A stretch of 64,000 nt of DNA from Paenibacillus typhae (GCF_900099765.1 NZ_FNDX01000025.1:1-64000); one strand, 5' to 3'. Shown: positions 24,441 to 33,814, numbered from the stretch's first letter. The notes: generated from the letters alone by a model not told the origin. Numbers and translations: made by a program.

Positions 24441-25367
24441 TCAGCGAATCCAGCCGATATCCCCGCCAAAAACGGCCTCGGGCGTAAAACGCTCCAGCTC
24501 GCTCTCATGCAGCTGCTTAGACCAGCCCACCCGCTTGTCCACATGTGCCCCCGGCCCCTCAGAACCGGCCTCGCCGTAATGCACGCTATGCCATACACTG
24601 GCCTTATCCCAGTCATTCCAGCCCTCACGGCGGATATGTGCGCCCAGCCAGCAATCGAGGAACACCGTCCGCGCATAGTCCCGCCACGGTCTTCCCAGGT
24701 ATACAGTGCCCTCGGCCGCATCGCTGACCAGGCGGCATCTATGGAACACAAAGCCTGTCTGCTTATCTTCAGGAGTAGCGGCGGCAGTAATATAGCCGTT
24801 AATCTCCTTGCCAAGATTCAGGCTGACAATTTCGCATTCATGAAAATAAGCCGTTGCCGAGCCGAAAATAAAATCGATATCCCCGGCGATCCGGCAATGC
24901 TCAAAATAATTGCGCCCGCTCCGGTTCACCTTTTCTTCCTTCGGCTTGGCCAGATACAGCGTATCCTGGGCCGCAAGAAAGGTGCAGTTCCTGAATGACA
25001 CCTTGTCGGCATCTACATAGAGCGCTACAGCCTGACCGACCTCACCGCTGCCGCCGGCTGTATTTTCAAAAATAACATTCTCAACCGTGATATTGTCACC
25101 GGTAATATAAGTACTGCATGAGGCGAAGGTGCCCATCGGCGTTCCTTCAATGCCCGGCTTGCGCGCATAATCGTCGTAAACGAGTCTGACCTCGCCTTTG
25201 CCGATAATCCGCAGATCCGGTTTATTGATGCGCAGCTTCTCATAATAAACCCCGGCTTCAATGTGCAGGACCGTTACGTCCCCGGCACCTTCCGGTATGC
25301 TGTCTACCGCAGCCTGAACAGAGCTGAAGTCGCCTCCGCCCGTCTTGCTGACCAGCATATGCTTCAT
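24441..25367 (-). CDS. pectinesterase (CE8 family)
   Basis: Removes methyl esters from galacturonan. A 308-residue beta-helix with the CE8 signatures GQAVAL (Gln112), AAQDTLY (Gln134, Asp135), DFIFG (165-169, catalytic Asp) and LGRPW (Arg and Trp). There is no signal peptide, so like its neighbours it acts on imported oligomers. First enzyme gene after the transporter genes, separated from the binding-protein gene by a hairpin without a U run. Confidence 0.93.
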   Translation of the reverse strand: MKHMLVSKTGGGDFSSVQAAVDSIPEGAGDVTVLHIEAGVYYEKLRINKPDLRIIGKGEVRLVYDDYARKPGIEGTPMGTFASCSTYITGDNITVENVIFENTAGGSGEVGQAVALYVDADKVSFRNCTFLAAQDTLYLAKPKEEKVNRSGRNYFEHCRIAGDIDFIFGSATAYFHECEIVSLNLGKEINGYITAAATPEDKQTGFVFHRCRLVSDAAEGTVYLGRPWRDYARTVFLDCWLGAHIRREGWNDWDKASVWHSVHYGEAGSEGPGAHVDKRVGWSKQLHESELERFTPEAVFGGDIGWIR

Positions 25368-25406
25368 CCTGTATCACCTCAAATCCCGTATATCCTGCAC
25401 AACGAA

Positions 25407-25425
25407 CCCACCCGGTGCGGGTGGG
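25407..25425 (-). other. stable hairpin between binding-protein and enzyme genes
   Basis: CCCACCCG-gtg-CGGGTGGG, 8 bp, GC-rich, no U tract on the minus strand. It may stabilise the 3' end of the binding-protein mRNA or reduce read-through, as often seen after binding-protein genes. Confidence 0.55.
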
Positions 25426-25455
25426 CTCGCCAAACTTGACGCAGGTCTTAAAGTC

Positions 25456-26958
25456 TTACTTCTGAGTCAGCTTGTAAGCTGCTTCATACTCTTCAGTAAT
25501 CTTGGTTCCGCCGGAATCCTTCCAGGTCTGAACCGCTTTTTTGAAGTCATCCTCAGTCGCCTGTCCCATAATGTACTTGAAAGTGGCATCGGTAATGATC
25601 TTCGCAAGCTCTGTACCCTGCTCGTTGTTGGTTGCGGAATCAAGCGGCACAGTCGGGTCAAACACGGCATATTGGTCATTTTCACGAATCAGTTCGTTGG
25701 CCAGCTGCTTCTCCGGATTGGCATCCTTCAGCGTATAAGAGATTTCGCTTGGTCTGCTGGAGGAGAAAGGCTGTACATCTGCCTGCCAGAGCTCGGTATT
25801 AAGGACTTTATAAGCGCCGTTTTCATCAAATTCATAGTGTGTGCCTTCAATACCGCCGGTCATCAGCATGAATGCTTCTTCATCGATCAGGTCATTGATG
25901 AACTGCAGCAGTCTCTTGAGCTCGGCTTCGGTTTTGACCTCGGATTTCGGGAATGCCATCAGACCGCCCACGCCGCTGCCTTCGGACCAGATGTGATACT
26001 CGCCGTCACCGTTGGAGATTTTGTTCACCGGCACGAGTTCAAGACCTTCCTGCAGATCCTGGGCCAGTGTTCTCAGACTGGAGATGTCGACCATACCGGT
26101 GTAAATCCCGGTTTTACCCTGGGCGAACTGCTGCTGCTGGTCGGTTTTGGCTGTAACAGCAAAGTCCTGGGCCAAGTATCCGTTTTCATAAAGCTTCTTG
26201 GAGAAGTTCAAGGTATCCATATATTCCTGTGTATCAAATTCCGGCGTGAACTTGCCGCTCTCATCCACTTTCCAGCCATTTGGTGTGCCGAAGTAGGAGC
26301 TCAGTGTTTTGAAGCTGCTGTAGCGCAGATCGTTACGGTCACCGAAGCCCGTTGTATCGTCAACACCGTTGCCGTCCGGATCATCCTCGGTAAAAGCTCT
26401 CGCTACCTCATACACTTCATCCAGCGTAGTCGGAACCGGCAGGCCCAGCTTATCCAGCCAGTCCTTGCGCATGATCAGACCGGAGCGGGCCAGATTCTTC
26501 TGGAACGGTACGCCGTACAATACGCCTTCGATGGATGCCGCTGCACGGACTTCCGGAGCGATTTTGGCCAGATTGTCGTAATCATCAAGGTAAGGGCCAA
26601 CATCCCAGAACAGCCCGGATTTCAGCGAGCTCCGCACCGAGGAGTTGGTCATCATGGTCAAAGTTACGATATCAGCCAGTTCACCGGAGGCCAGAGCCGT
26701 TGTGATCCGTTCCTCCTTGGAGGCGTCAGGCACCCAGTTGAAGGTGATTTTGGTGTTGGTGTATTCCTCAAGCAGCTTCTTGATTGTATCGGTCGGCGGA
26801 GAGGCCGTGTGCAGAATGTTCAGCCAGGTTAATTCCAGCGGTGTATTCTCATCAGCTACGGCAGCGTTTTTCTCTGCTTCTTTATCTCCTCCGCACGCCG
26901 ACAGTAAGGTGGAAAGCACGGTAACGCAGGCAAGCATACTGACCCATCTTTTTTTCAT
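25456..26958 (-). CDS. extracellular solute-binding lipoprotein of an oligosaccharide ABC importer
   Basis: A 500-residue binding lipoprotein. The signal peptide MKKRWVSMLACVTVLSTLLS is followed by the lipobox cysteine (SACGG), then an Asp/Glu-rich linker and a two-lobe family-1 binding domain with DPDGNGVDDTTGFGDRN, a calcium-loop-like stretch common in LplA/YtcQ-type proteins. It is downstream of the LplB-type permease gene and upstream of the pectin enzymes, so it most likely binds pectin- or rhamnogalacturonan-derived oligosaccharides. Confidence 0.9.
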   Translation of the reverse strand: MKKRWVSMLACVTVLSTLLSACGGDKEAEKNAAVADENTPLELTWLNILHTASPPTDTIKKLLEEYTNTKITFNWVPDASKEERITTALASGELADIVTLTMMTNSSVRSSLKSGLFWDVGPYLDDYDNLAKIAPEVRAAASIEGVLYGVPFQKNLARSGLIMRKDWLDKLGLPVPTTLDEVYEVARAFTEDDPDGNGVDDTTGFGDRNDLRYSSFKTLSSYFGTPNGWKVDESGKFTPEFDTQEYMDTLNFSKKLYENGYLAQDFAVTAKTDQQQQFAQGKTGIYTGMVDISSLRTLAQDLQEGLELVPVNKISNGDGEYHIWSEGSGVGGLMAFPKSEVKTEAELKRLLQFINDLIDEEAFMLMTGGIEGTHYEFDENGAYKVLNTELWQADVQPFSSSRPSEISYTLKDANPEKQLANELIRENDQYAVFDPTVPLDSATNNEQGTELAKIITDATFKYIMGQATEDDFKKAVQTWKDSGGTKITEEYEAAYKLTQK

Positions 26959-26995
26959 AATTCTTCTCCTTTAAAGTAGATTAATTGGCACTGCC

Positions 26996-27955
26996 TTAGT
27001 AAACGCCGTCTTCGCCCATTTTTTTGGCCAGCTTGTTGGAGGCCATTACGAGAATCAGACCGACTACGCCTTTGAACAAGCCTACCGTGGTACTGAAGCT
27101 GAGCTGGCCGTTCTTCAAGCCCGCCGTATAGATGTAGGTGTCAAAAATTTCGGCCACTTCGCGGTTGAGCGAGTTGAGCAGCAGATACATATGTTCAAAG
27201 CCAAGATCCAGCGTGCTGCCGATTTTGAGAATCAGCAGGGTGATAATGACTGGACGGATGGCCGGCAGTGTCACATGCCAGGTTTTGCGCAGACGGGCAG
27301 CGCCGTCCATTTCCGCAGCTTCATACAGCTGAGGGTCTACTACAGTAATAGCGGCCAGATAGATGATCGTGGACCAGCCGAGCTCTTTCCAGATGATCTG
27401 GCCGATATAGATCGTACGCAGCCATTCCGGCGAGGTCAGGAAGCTGATTTTTTTGAAGCCCATGCTTGCGATCATTTCATTGATGACCCCGCCGTCTACA
27501 GTCAGGAATACATAGGTAATGGAGACAATGATAACCCATGACATGAAGTGGGGGATGTACACAATGGTCTGAATCCAGTTTTTAAGATGACGATTCTTAA
27601 GTTCATTTAACATTAAAGCGACGATAATCGGCAACGGAAAGAAAATCACGATATTTAGCGCGAACAGGATGAGCGTGTTGCGCAGCAGCATCATAAAGGT
27701 TGGCTCCGTGAATAGCCGGATGAAATGCTTGAACCCTACCCATTCGCTGCCCGTGATTCCGAGGAACGGCTGATAGTTCTGAAACGCGATCACAAGCCCG
27801 CCCATTGGCAGATACTTAAATATGATGAAGTACACCAGTCCGGGCAGGATCATCAGATATAAGAGCTTGTATTTCTTTACTGCGGTCAGGAACGCGCTGC
27901 CTTTCCTCTTTTCCAGATTCAGATTTGATGGTGCGGTGATGCTTGAAACTTTCAC
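26996..27955 (-). CDS. ABC importer permease, LplB/YteP type
   Basis: A 319-residue permease with a cytoplasmic N-tail and six helices. The EAA loop contacting the ATPase is EAAEMDGAARLRKTWHVTLP, and the C-terminus is the typical NKLAKKMGEDGVY. Partner of the permease encoded divergently at 28236. The ATPase is not in this locus; an MsmX-type ATPase elsewhere, perhaps the one at 46812-47900, may energise it. Confidence 0.92.
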   Translation of the reverse strand: MKVSSITAPSNLNLEKRKGSAFLTAVKKYKLLYLMILPGLVYFIIFKYLPMGGLVIAFQNYQPFLGITGSEWVGFKHFIRLFTEPTFMMLLRNTLILFALNIVIFFPLPIIVALMLNELKNRHLKNWIQTIVYIPHFMSWVIIVSITYVFLTVDGGVINEMIASMGFKKISFLTSPEWLRTIYIGQIIWKELGWSTIIYLAAITVVDPQLYEAAEMDGAARLRKTWHVTLPAIRPVIITLLILKIGSTLDLGFEHMYLLLNSLNREVAEIFDTYIYTAGLKNGQLSFSTTVGLFKGVVGLILVMASNKLAKKMGEDGVY

Positions 27956-28020
27956 TTGTCAGCCTCCTTTGGTCATTCGGGGATTACGCTCCCTAGACTA
28001 AAGAATTTCCGACATTACGT

Positions 28021-28121
28021 ATATAATCATTATGTGACTGCGTGGTCCAAACCCTTATGGCTGCGGCGTTTAGGCCCTTTTGACCTCCTGTAATGATTAC
28101 AGGGTAAGATAATGATTATAG
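28021..28121. promoter_or_regulatory. three 7-1-7 palindromes in the divergent permease promoter region
   Basis: Three sites with a TAATnATTA core lie between the divergent permease genes. They are ATATAATcATTATGT (28021-28035), CCTGTAATgATTACAGG (28087-28103, perfect 8+8) and AGATAATgATTATAG (28107-28121). The second and third centres are 19 bp apart. The 7-1-7 form resembles Fur-family (Fur, PerR, Zur) boxes, which is unexpected for a sugar transporter. An AraC or other regulator is also possible. Confidence 0.5.
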
Positions 28122-28235
28122 GCTGGCCAAGGCGCTTATGCCGGCGGTAGACCCAACACCTCATGCCCGGATTATATACGTAATTTGTCCCTCTTGTTAC
28201 AGTTGAAAGGTAACCGAATACGAGGAGGATATGAA

Positions 28236-29120
28236 ATGAACCACAGCTCACGAAGAAAAGAATCACTCGGCGGACAGATCTTCACGGTCGTAAATGCCGG
28301 TATCCTGATTCTGATCGCACTAGCTTGTCTGTTACCTTTTGTAAACATTATCGCCAGCTCATTCGCGACCACCCAGGAAGTGATTGCCAAGAAATTCATT
28401 CTGTTCCCGACCACCTTTTCACTGGATGCATACCGCTACATTCTGTCCACACCGACGATCTTCAAAGGTCTCGCAGTATCCGTAGGTGTCACTATTGTCG
28501 GTACTATTGTAAGCATGATTCTGACAGCACTGATGGCCTACGGCCTGTCCCGCAAATATCTGCCGCTCAGAAACACCATTAACTTTATCGTCGTGTTCTC
28601 CATGCTGTTCAGCGGGGGCATGATCCCAACCTTTCTGGTTGTAAAATCGGTCGGCCTCATCAATTCCTACTGGTCCCTGGTGTTCCCGGTGGCGATCAAC
28701 GCCTTCAATATGATCATCATGCGCAACTTCTTCCAGGCGCTGCCGGACAGCCTTGAGGAGTCAGCCAAGATTGACGGAAGCAATGACTTCGGGATTTTCC
28801 TGAAAATCATGCTTCCGCTGGCCCTCCCGTCCATCGCCACCATATCGTTGTTCTACGCTGTTGCTTACTGGAACACTTACATGAATGCCATTCTCTACAT
28901 CAATGATTCGGTAAAATGGCCGATTCAGGTCCTGCTGCGCCAGATCGTTATCGTCTCCAGCGGGATGCAGGCTGAGGGCACCTCGGTTGATATTATCCCG
29001 CCTGCCCAGACGATCAAAATGGCGGTTATCGTAGTCGCTACGGTTCCGATGCTGATCGCTTACCCGTTCGTGCAGAAGCATTTTACCAAGGGTGCCTTGA
29101 TGGGGGCTGTGAAGGGTTAA
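28236..29120 (+). CDS. ABC importer permease, LplC/YtcP type, divergently oriented
   Basis: The second permease, 294 residues, with about six helices and the EAA loop as EESAKIDGSNDFGIFLKIML, then LPSIATISLFYAVAYWNTYM. The ATG at 28236 has GAGGAGG about eight bases upstream; an earlier in-frame start is not supported. Homologous clusters normally place binding protein and both permeases in one operon. Here this gene points away from its partner and shares a 280-bp control region with it. It ends at its own terminator. Confidence 0.9.
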   Translation: MNHSSRRKESLGGQIFTVVNAGILILIALACLLPFVNIIASSFATTQEVIAKKFILFPTTFSLDAYRYILSTPTIFKGLAVSVGVTIVGTIVSMILTALMAYGLSRKYLPLRNTINFIVVFSMLFSGGMIPTFLVVKSVGLINSYWSLVFPVAINAFNMIIMRNFFQALPDSLEESAKIDGSNDFGIFLKIMLPLALPSIATISLFYAVAYWNTYMNAILYINDSVKWPIQVLLRQIVIVSSGMQAEGTSVDIIPPAQTIKMAVIVVATVPMLIAYPFVQKHFTKGALMGAVKG

Positions 29121-29138
29121 TTGTATACTAGTAAAAAG

Positions 29139-29175
29139 AAACGGTAACGCCTTTAAGGGCGATACCGTTTTTTTG
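29139..29175 (+). terminator. permease gene terminator
   Basis: AAACGGTAaCGCC-ttaa-GGGCGATACCGTTTTTTT, 19 nt after the stop; strong stem with a T7 tail. Confidence 0.9.
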
Positions 29176-29238
29176 TACCTGATCCTACTAAAACTGTTAT
29201 GCTGATTATTGCTGTGACTTTAAGATTATGCCCTTATG

Positions 29239-31482
29239 CTATGCACCCTGCTGCAGCTTGCGGTATGTGCCCGGTGTAACCTGCTCCTTCTTGCGGAAGG
29301 AACGGATAAAGTTCTGCGGATTATGGTACTGCAGCCGCTCGGCGATCTCACGGATGGTCATGTCAGTCTCCGACAGCCATTTCTTGGCCATCTCCAGCCG
29401 GTAATTCATCAGATACTCACTGAATGAGGTACCGTATTCCTTTTTAAAAATACTGCTGAGATAATTCGGATTGTAATGCAGCCGTTCGCCGATGCCCTCC
29501 AGCGTCAGCTCCTGGTCGAACTCGGAATGGACAATAGCGGTAATCTTGTCGGACAGGCAGCGGAACTGCTTGCTCGTCTTCTCCTTCATGGCCGTGGTCA
29601 TCGGGTAGATGACCTCCTGCACCAGCAGGTGTTCAATCTCTTCGGGATTACGGATGTCCAGCACCCGGTGATACAGCTTATTGTTATCCTGGGTCAGCAG
29701 AACCTGAATGCCTAGATGCTGCTCCAGCTGAATCAGATTGTTCACCAGCCGCACCAGCATAACCTCAAAATTCAGTGTGCTCTTGTTCTTGCCGATCAGC
29801 TGGGCCAGAAACGGATAGAGGGCTTCTGTTACCTGCTCCCTGTCCCCCAGCCGGATGCCGTTGAACAGCTGCGACTCCAGCTCCGCCGGATAATGAAGCA
29901 GAACCGGACCGGAGACAACCTTATAAATATCCTCATAAAAGATAATCGATTCCTTGCCGAGATTCAGCCGCTGGTGCAGCGCCTGCTTGCCCATCTCGCA
30001 GGCCTCCTTGCTCTCCAGCAGATCACTGTAGCACATGCTGAATCCGATACTGATCGGAACCTTCAGATAATTGCGCACTGCCCTCAGCAGCTCTGTTGCA
30101 TATTCCAGCAGCTCCTTGTTCAGCTCCTGGTCGCTCAGCTCAGGCAAAGACAGTATGGTCGCCTGGGTATCATCATTGAGGATAATCGGCAGCATCCGCT
30201 GCGTCTTCGGTATAATCTCCTCTACCATCTTGTTGATGGCCAGCAGCAGCACGTCCTTGTTCGAGGCCCCCTGTTCGCCCAGGCTGTCCAGCTGAATCAG
30301 CATCGTAATATATTTACGGGCTCCGTTAGGCGGATAGCCGAAGCGCTGCAGATTCTTCTCCAGCTCCTCGGCTGTGACGCGGCTGCGGAACAGGTTGAGG
30401 ATGAGCTGGGTCTCCAGCTGCGGCATCTCCGCTTCAATCAGACTGGCCAGCGATTCTTTCTCTGAAAGGATCGTATCAATAGACTGGATAATGTATTCGA
30501 ACTCGTTTTTGGTGTTCACCGGCGGGACCACAGCTAAACTGCGCTTGATCCGCTGAATGGGTTTTGTAAAATAAGTAGCGACAATATAAGCGACAACCAG
30601 AATCAGCAAGATGCTCAGCAGACCGAGGGCGTACAGGCCGAATTTGGTCATTTTGAGGGTACCGGCGATTTCATCCTGATCCAGCTCCGTCAGGTAAATC
30701 CAATTATTATAAGAGGACTTGGAATACAGCAGCTGGAGCGGCTGGTGTCCGCCCGTCTCCATTTCAGTCTTGCCGTTCTCCTCACCTGCAGTAACGATGC
30801 CGCTGAGCTCCTCCAGCTGCTCCAGTGTCAGGCTTGTCTCCTTCTGTCCGGAATCGTACAGCAGCTCACCGGATTTATTCAGAATGTACACCTGGGCCTT
30901 CTCGTCCGTCTTAATGATGGAATCCAGCGTGTACCGGGAAATGTCGGATAAGGCGATGGCCTGCTTTTTGCTGGAGAACACAGGCAGTGTATTCACGAAC
31001 CTTATGCCCTTATCCGTCTTGACCCAAAATAAACTCTGATTCTGGTTGTCGATATACTGCTCACGCAGCTGCTCCACATCTGCTTCACTCAGGCTGGTCA
31101 GCCGCTCATTCATGATCTGCCAGTTCTGCTCCAGACTGATCAGCGAATATTCCGTACCCTCCGCCGTCATGGAGGCAATATAGTTCAGCTGCGAATTGAC
31201 ACTGCGGTAAGCCTCAAAGTCCTTGATCGTAATCGGATTCGTAACCAGCTCCTGAAAAGAGCTCGTCGTGCTGAACGTATTGAACGCATATTCAATGCTC
31301 TGGATTTTGTGCTCCAGATTGTTCTTGATCTGCTCGATATAGCTCTGCTTGCTGCTGGAGAACTGCCCGACCACCGACCGGATCGTACTGATATAAATAT
31401 AGCTGCCGAAGCTGGCAACCAGTCCCACCCCGAGGATCAGAATGGGAATGAAAATCCCGTAGAACATTCTCCCTTTTTTCAT
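29239..31482 (-). CDS. AraC-family regulator with extracellular sensor domain (YesS/YtdP-like)
   Basis: A 747-residue one-component membrane regulator. Helix 1 is at about 8-30 (IFIPILILGVGLVASFGSYI), followed by an extracytoplasmic sensor of about 250 residues and helix 2 (LYALGLLSILLILVVAYIVA). The C-terminal AraC HTH contains LTLEGIGERLHYNPNYLSSI and MTIREIAERLQYHNPQNFIR. I use the ATG at 31482 because AGGGG is seven bases upstream. By position it most likely controls the pectin locus on sensing an extracellular sugar. A cre-like site lies in its promoter. Confidence 0.9.
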   Translation of the reverse strand: MKKGRMFYGIFIPILILGVGLVASFGSYIYISTIRSVVGQFSSSKQSYIEQIKNNLEHKIQSIEYAFNTFSTTSSFQELVTNPITIKDFEAYRSVNSQLNYIASMTAEGTEYSLISLEQNWQIMNERLTSLSEADVEQLREQYIDNQNQSLFWVKTDKGIRFVNTLPVFSSKKQAIALSDISRYTLDSIIKTDEKAQVYILNKSGELLYDSGQKETSLTLEQLEELSGIVTAGEENGKTEMETGGHQPLQLLYSKSSYNNWIYLTELDQDEIAGTLKMTKFGLYALGLLSILLILVVAYIVATYFTKPIQRIKRSLAVVPPVNTKNEFEYIIQSIDTILSEKESLASLIEAEMPQLETQLILNLFRSRVTAEELEKNLQRFGYPPNGARKYITMLIQLDSLGEQGASNKDVLLLAINKMVEEIIPKTQRMLPIILNDDTQATILSLPELSDQELNKELLEYATELLRAVRNYLKVPISIGFSMCYSDLLESKEACEMGKQALHQRLNLGKESIIFYEDIYKVVSGPVLLHYPAELESQLFNGIRLGDREQVTEALYPFLAQLIGKNKSTLNFEVMLVRLVNNLIQLEQHLGIQVLLTQDNNKLYHRVLDIRNPEEIEHLLVQEVIYPMTTAMKEKTSKQFRCLSDKITAIVHSEFDQELTLEGIGERLHYNPNYLSSIFKKEYGTSFSEYLMNYRLEMAKKWLSETDMTIREIAERLQYHNPQNFIRSFRKKEQVTPGTYRKLQQGA

Positions 31483-31518
31483 TGCGCTGCCCCTTTTATT
31501 TCTGCTCATTAATATTTA

Positions 31519-31532
31519 TTATAGCGCTTTCA
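31519..31532 (-). promoter_or_regulatory. cre-like site upstream of the AraC regulator
   Basis: On the minus strand TGAAAGCGCTATAA matches the CcpA consensus TGWAARCGYTWNCW well in its left and central part, 37 bp before the start. It would place the regulator under carbon catabolite repression. Confidence 0.5.
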
Positions 31533-31936
31533 AAAAGGGGTTTCCATGATTTTTTTAACGTGTGCAGCAGGTTTTTCCGCTTTTCTGCCAAGCTTGGCCT
31601 GTGATTGAGCACGTTAACAATCGGGAGGATTGGTTAATGTTCATGGCTAAGGAACTATATATGATATGAATAAAATAAAAAGCGCTCATGCAGCAGATTT
31701 ATGCTCTGTAGCACATAGCTTCATTGGGATACAAGGACTTTCACCAGGGATGGGGCTGTCATGACAGCAAATCGGCAAGATCGTTGTTAACGTGTTCAAC
31801 GTTAAATACTCATTATAAATTTCATCCATTTAATCCAATTTATCCAGTATATGAATTTGGAGGCAGAGGTTATTTTACGCAGAGTGAAAGTTAGGTGAGG
31901 TTAGAGTGTGTGGGAATATGATGAATTGTTGATGTA

Positions 31937-32093
31937 CCATACGCTTAAAAAGAAACGAGCCTTACGTGGAGGAATGCTTCATATAACTGCATTTCGTGCA
32001 ACAAAAAAGCCGGTTTTCCCCCGAATCATCCACATAACTGCTCCAGGATTTCGCCAGCTTTAGCTGCACAAAGTGCAGCTAAAGTACGTATGG
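31937..32093. repeat. 157-bp element with terminal inverted repeats
   Basis: The stretch 31483-32110 holds no gene. Within it CCATACG (31937) and CGTATGG (ending 32093) bound a segment that has ATAACTGC twice and a perfect 12-bp hairpin CTTTAGCTGCAC-aaa-GTGCAGCTAAAG (32058-32084). This looks like a small non-coding mobile or REP-like element; only one copy is in the window. The remainder (31540-31930) shows only AT-rich sequence and a 10-codon ORF I do not trust. Confidence 0.45.
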
Positions 32094-32110
32094 CGACAAG
32101 TGTATGAACG

Positions 32111-32935
32111 TCAGACTGTTTCATGCTGAAACGATGCATTATCAAAAAAAGACTCTGCCGCTGCTTCATCCCTCGAAGGAGCCTCTCCGGCCATCTGCTT
32201 GAGCAGCTTCTTCATCATGACCGAGCCTTTGACCTTCGTGGTCAGGCACGGAGACACTTCAATGGTATATCTGCCCTGCTGTATAGCTGTCTTAAGCTCC
32301 GCAACGGTTGAGCAGTCCTGCTCCAGCCGGTTCACGACGCTGCCGTACTGCAGGCATTGATGGCTGTCGCTGCCGGCAATGACCGGGATACCTAAGCGCG
32401 CCGCAAACGGTTCAATCAGTGCCCGGTACGGCTGCTCGCCCTGCATGTAAATATCCTTGGCATTAAAGTCAAAAGCGTCCAGCCGTGTCAGCAGCTGCGG
32501 GTCCAGATGATGCAGCGGCGTTGAGGTACGGAACGGGTGGGCACCGATTTTCCATAAACCGTGTGCGTCGGCCAAATCCAGCAGCTGGCGAAACGGGATA
32601 AAGGAGTTTTCAAGTGTATTGCCTTCAAGGGCGCAGCGTGCTTCCAGAATGTCCTCTTTTAGTCCGATCAGCAGGATATGGCCGGTCTCGGCAATATCGA
32701 CCTCCATGCCCGGAAAAATCCGCAGGCCGTCAGCCTCGTAATAATGTCCGTTGTACGGGTACATCCGGTCCAGCGTCTCGTACATCCCGAAGAAATTGGA
32801 GGTGTTGAAGTGCTCTGTCAGTGCCAGCGCCTGCAGGCCGTTCGCCAGCGCCTCCGTGACCATTTCACGGAAGTATTCTTCCGAGAAAGCGGATTTCTTC
32901 GATAGCTTGCCGTGGGTATGCAGATCTATTTTCAT
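32111..32935 (-). CDS. PHP-domain phosphoesterase linked to ECF transporter
   Basis: A 274-residue PHP-superfamily metal-dependent phosphoesterase. Metal-site motifs are DLHTHGKLS, ALTEHFN, PGMEVDI, IGAHPFR and AGSDSHQC. It lacks a polymerase context, so it probably hydrolyses a small phosphate ester. It is the last gene of the ECF operon, 42 nt after the T component. The C-terminal tail after about 235 (MMKKLLKQMAGEAPSRDEAA) is extra. Substrate unknown. Confidence 0.85.
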   Translation of the reverse strand: MKIDLHTHGKLSKKSAFSEEYFREMVTEALANGLQALALTEHFNTSNFFGMYETLDRMYPYNGHYYEADGLRIFPGMEVDIAETGHILLIGLKEDILEARCALEGNTLENSFIPFRQLLDLADAHGLWKIGAHPFRTSTPLHHLDPQLLTRLDAFDFNAKDIYMQGEQPYRALIEPFAARLGIPVIAGSDSHQCLQYGSVVNRLEQDCSTVAELKTAIQQGRYTIEVSPCLTTKVKGSVMMKKLLKQMAGEAPSRDEAAAESFFDNASFQHETV

Positions 32936-32977
32936 ATAGGGATGACACTCCTTAGTTTTCTGGGTTAATAGAGCAGA

Positions 32978-33814
32978 TTAATATAGCAGATTGGGAAAAG
33001 AAGCTCCCAGCGGGAACAGCAGGCTGATATATACAGCGGAGAAGGCAACAAACAGCCAGTCCCTGCGCTGCATGGCCAGATAGGACAGACGCAGCTTTTT
33101 GACCTTGGGGTTATTGACGGCATAGGTGTAGCCTCTGGTCTCCAGCGCTTCAACCGTGGTGCGTGAACGCTTGGCTGTGTTCAGCATCAGCGGATAGAAG
33201 ACCAGCACGAGAATCCGCAGGTAATACGCGGCGGTTCGCAGGTAGAGAAACCCGTGCTTCGCCGGCCGCTGCCCCCTGAGCCTGAACGAGAGCAGAATCT
33301 GGTGGAACTCCTCCAGCAGCGTCGGCAGAATACGGTAGCCATACGACAGGCTAAAGGCAAAGGCATCCGGAACGCCGAGAGCAGATAATCCGTCACTCAG
33401 GCGCTCAGGGTCAAGGCTGGAAAAAACCGTGATGCTTGCCAGTGAAATGACCGACAGCTTTAGCGTCAGGGTCAGCATCGGCAGCAGCGATTCGGCGCCT
33501 CCGCCGAAGAACAGCGACAGCAGGAACATCCAGCCGATCTGGCTGACCAAACCGAGACATAGGATAAATACAATATACGGACTGACCTTGGACAATACCG
33601 TCGTAACTACCATAAAGATAAACATTCCGAGCAGGATGGTGCGGTTATAAACGAACCACGGCGTAATAGCAAAGAATAAGTACCAGATCAGCAGCATCCG
33701 CGGGTCAAGCCTGCCCAGAAACGTGCTGCTGCTGTTATACGCGGTGCCGAGCAGCTCCAGCTTGATGTGCTCAACAGAGATTTTGCCCAGCGCCCGTTTA
33801 ACGGCTTCCACCAT
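32978..33814 (-). CDS. ECF transporter T component (EcfT)
   Basis: The transmembrane energy-coupling protein, 278 residues. Several membrane helices are followed by the coupling helices with LLSFRLRGQRPAK and TTVEALETRGYTYA, the paired Ala-Arg-Gly-type motifs that contact the ATPases. AGGGGGAG lies seven bases before the ATG at 33814, and the gene begins inside the end of the ATPase gene (17-bp overlap). Confidence 0.9.
   Translation of the reverse strand: MVEAVKRALGKISVEHIKLELLGTAYNSSSTFLGRLDPRMLLIWYLFFAITPWFVYNRTILLGMFIFMVVTTVLSKVSPYIVFILCLGLVSQIGWMFLLSLFFGGGAESLLPMLTLTLKLSVISLASITVFSSLDPERLSDGLSALGVPDAFAFSLSYGYRILPTLLEEFHQILLSFRLRGQRPAKHGFLYLRTAAYYLRILVLVFYPLMLNTAKRSRTTVEALETRGYTYAVNNPKVKKLRLSYLAMQRRDWLFVAFSAVYISLLFPLGASFPNLLY

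Noticed and set aside
25345..26832. 495-codon open frame on the + strand
   Set aside because: Exactly antisense to the binding-protein gene, no ribosome site, residue composition (many Gln, Arg, Phe) of a mirror frame; the minus-strand protein has a lipobox and a clear family.
31640..31670. Ten-codon ORF after GGGAGG
   Set aside because: Too short and without context such as an exporter or a leader-peptide attenuator to support it.
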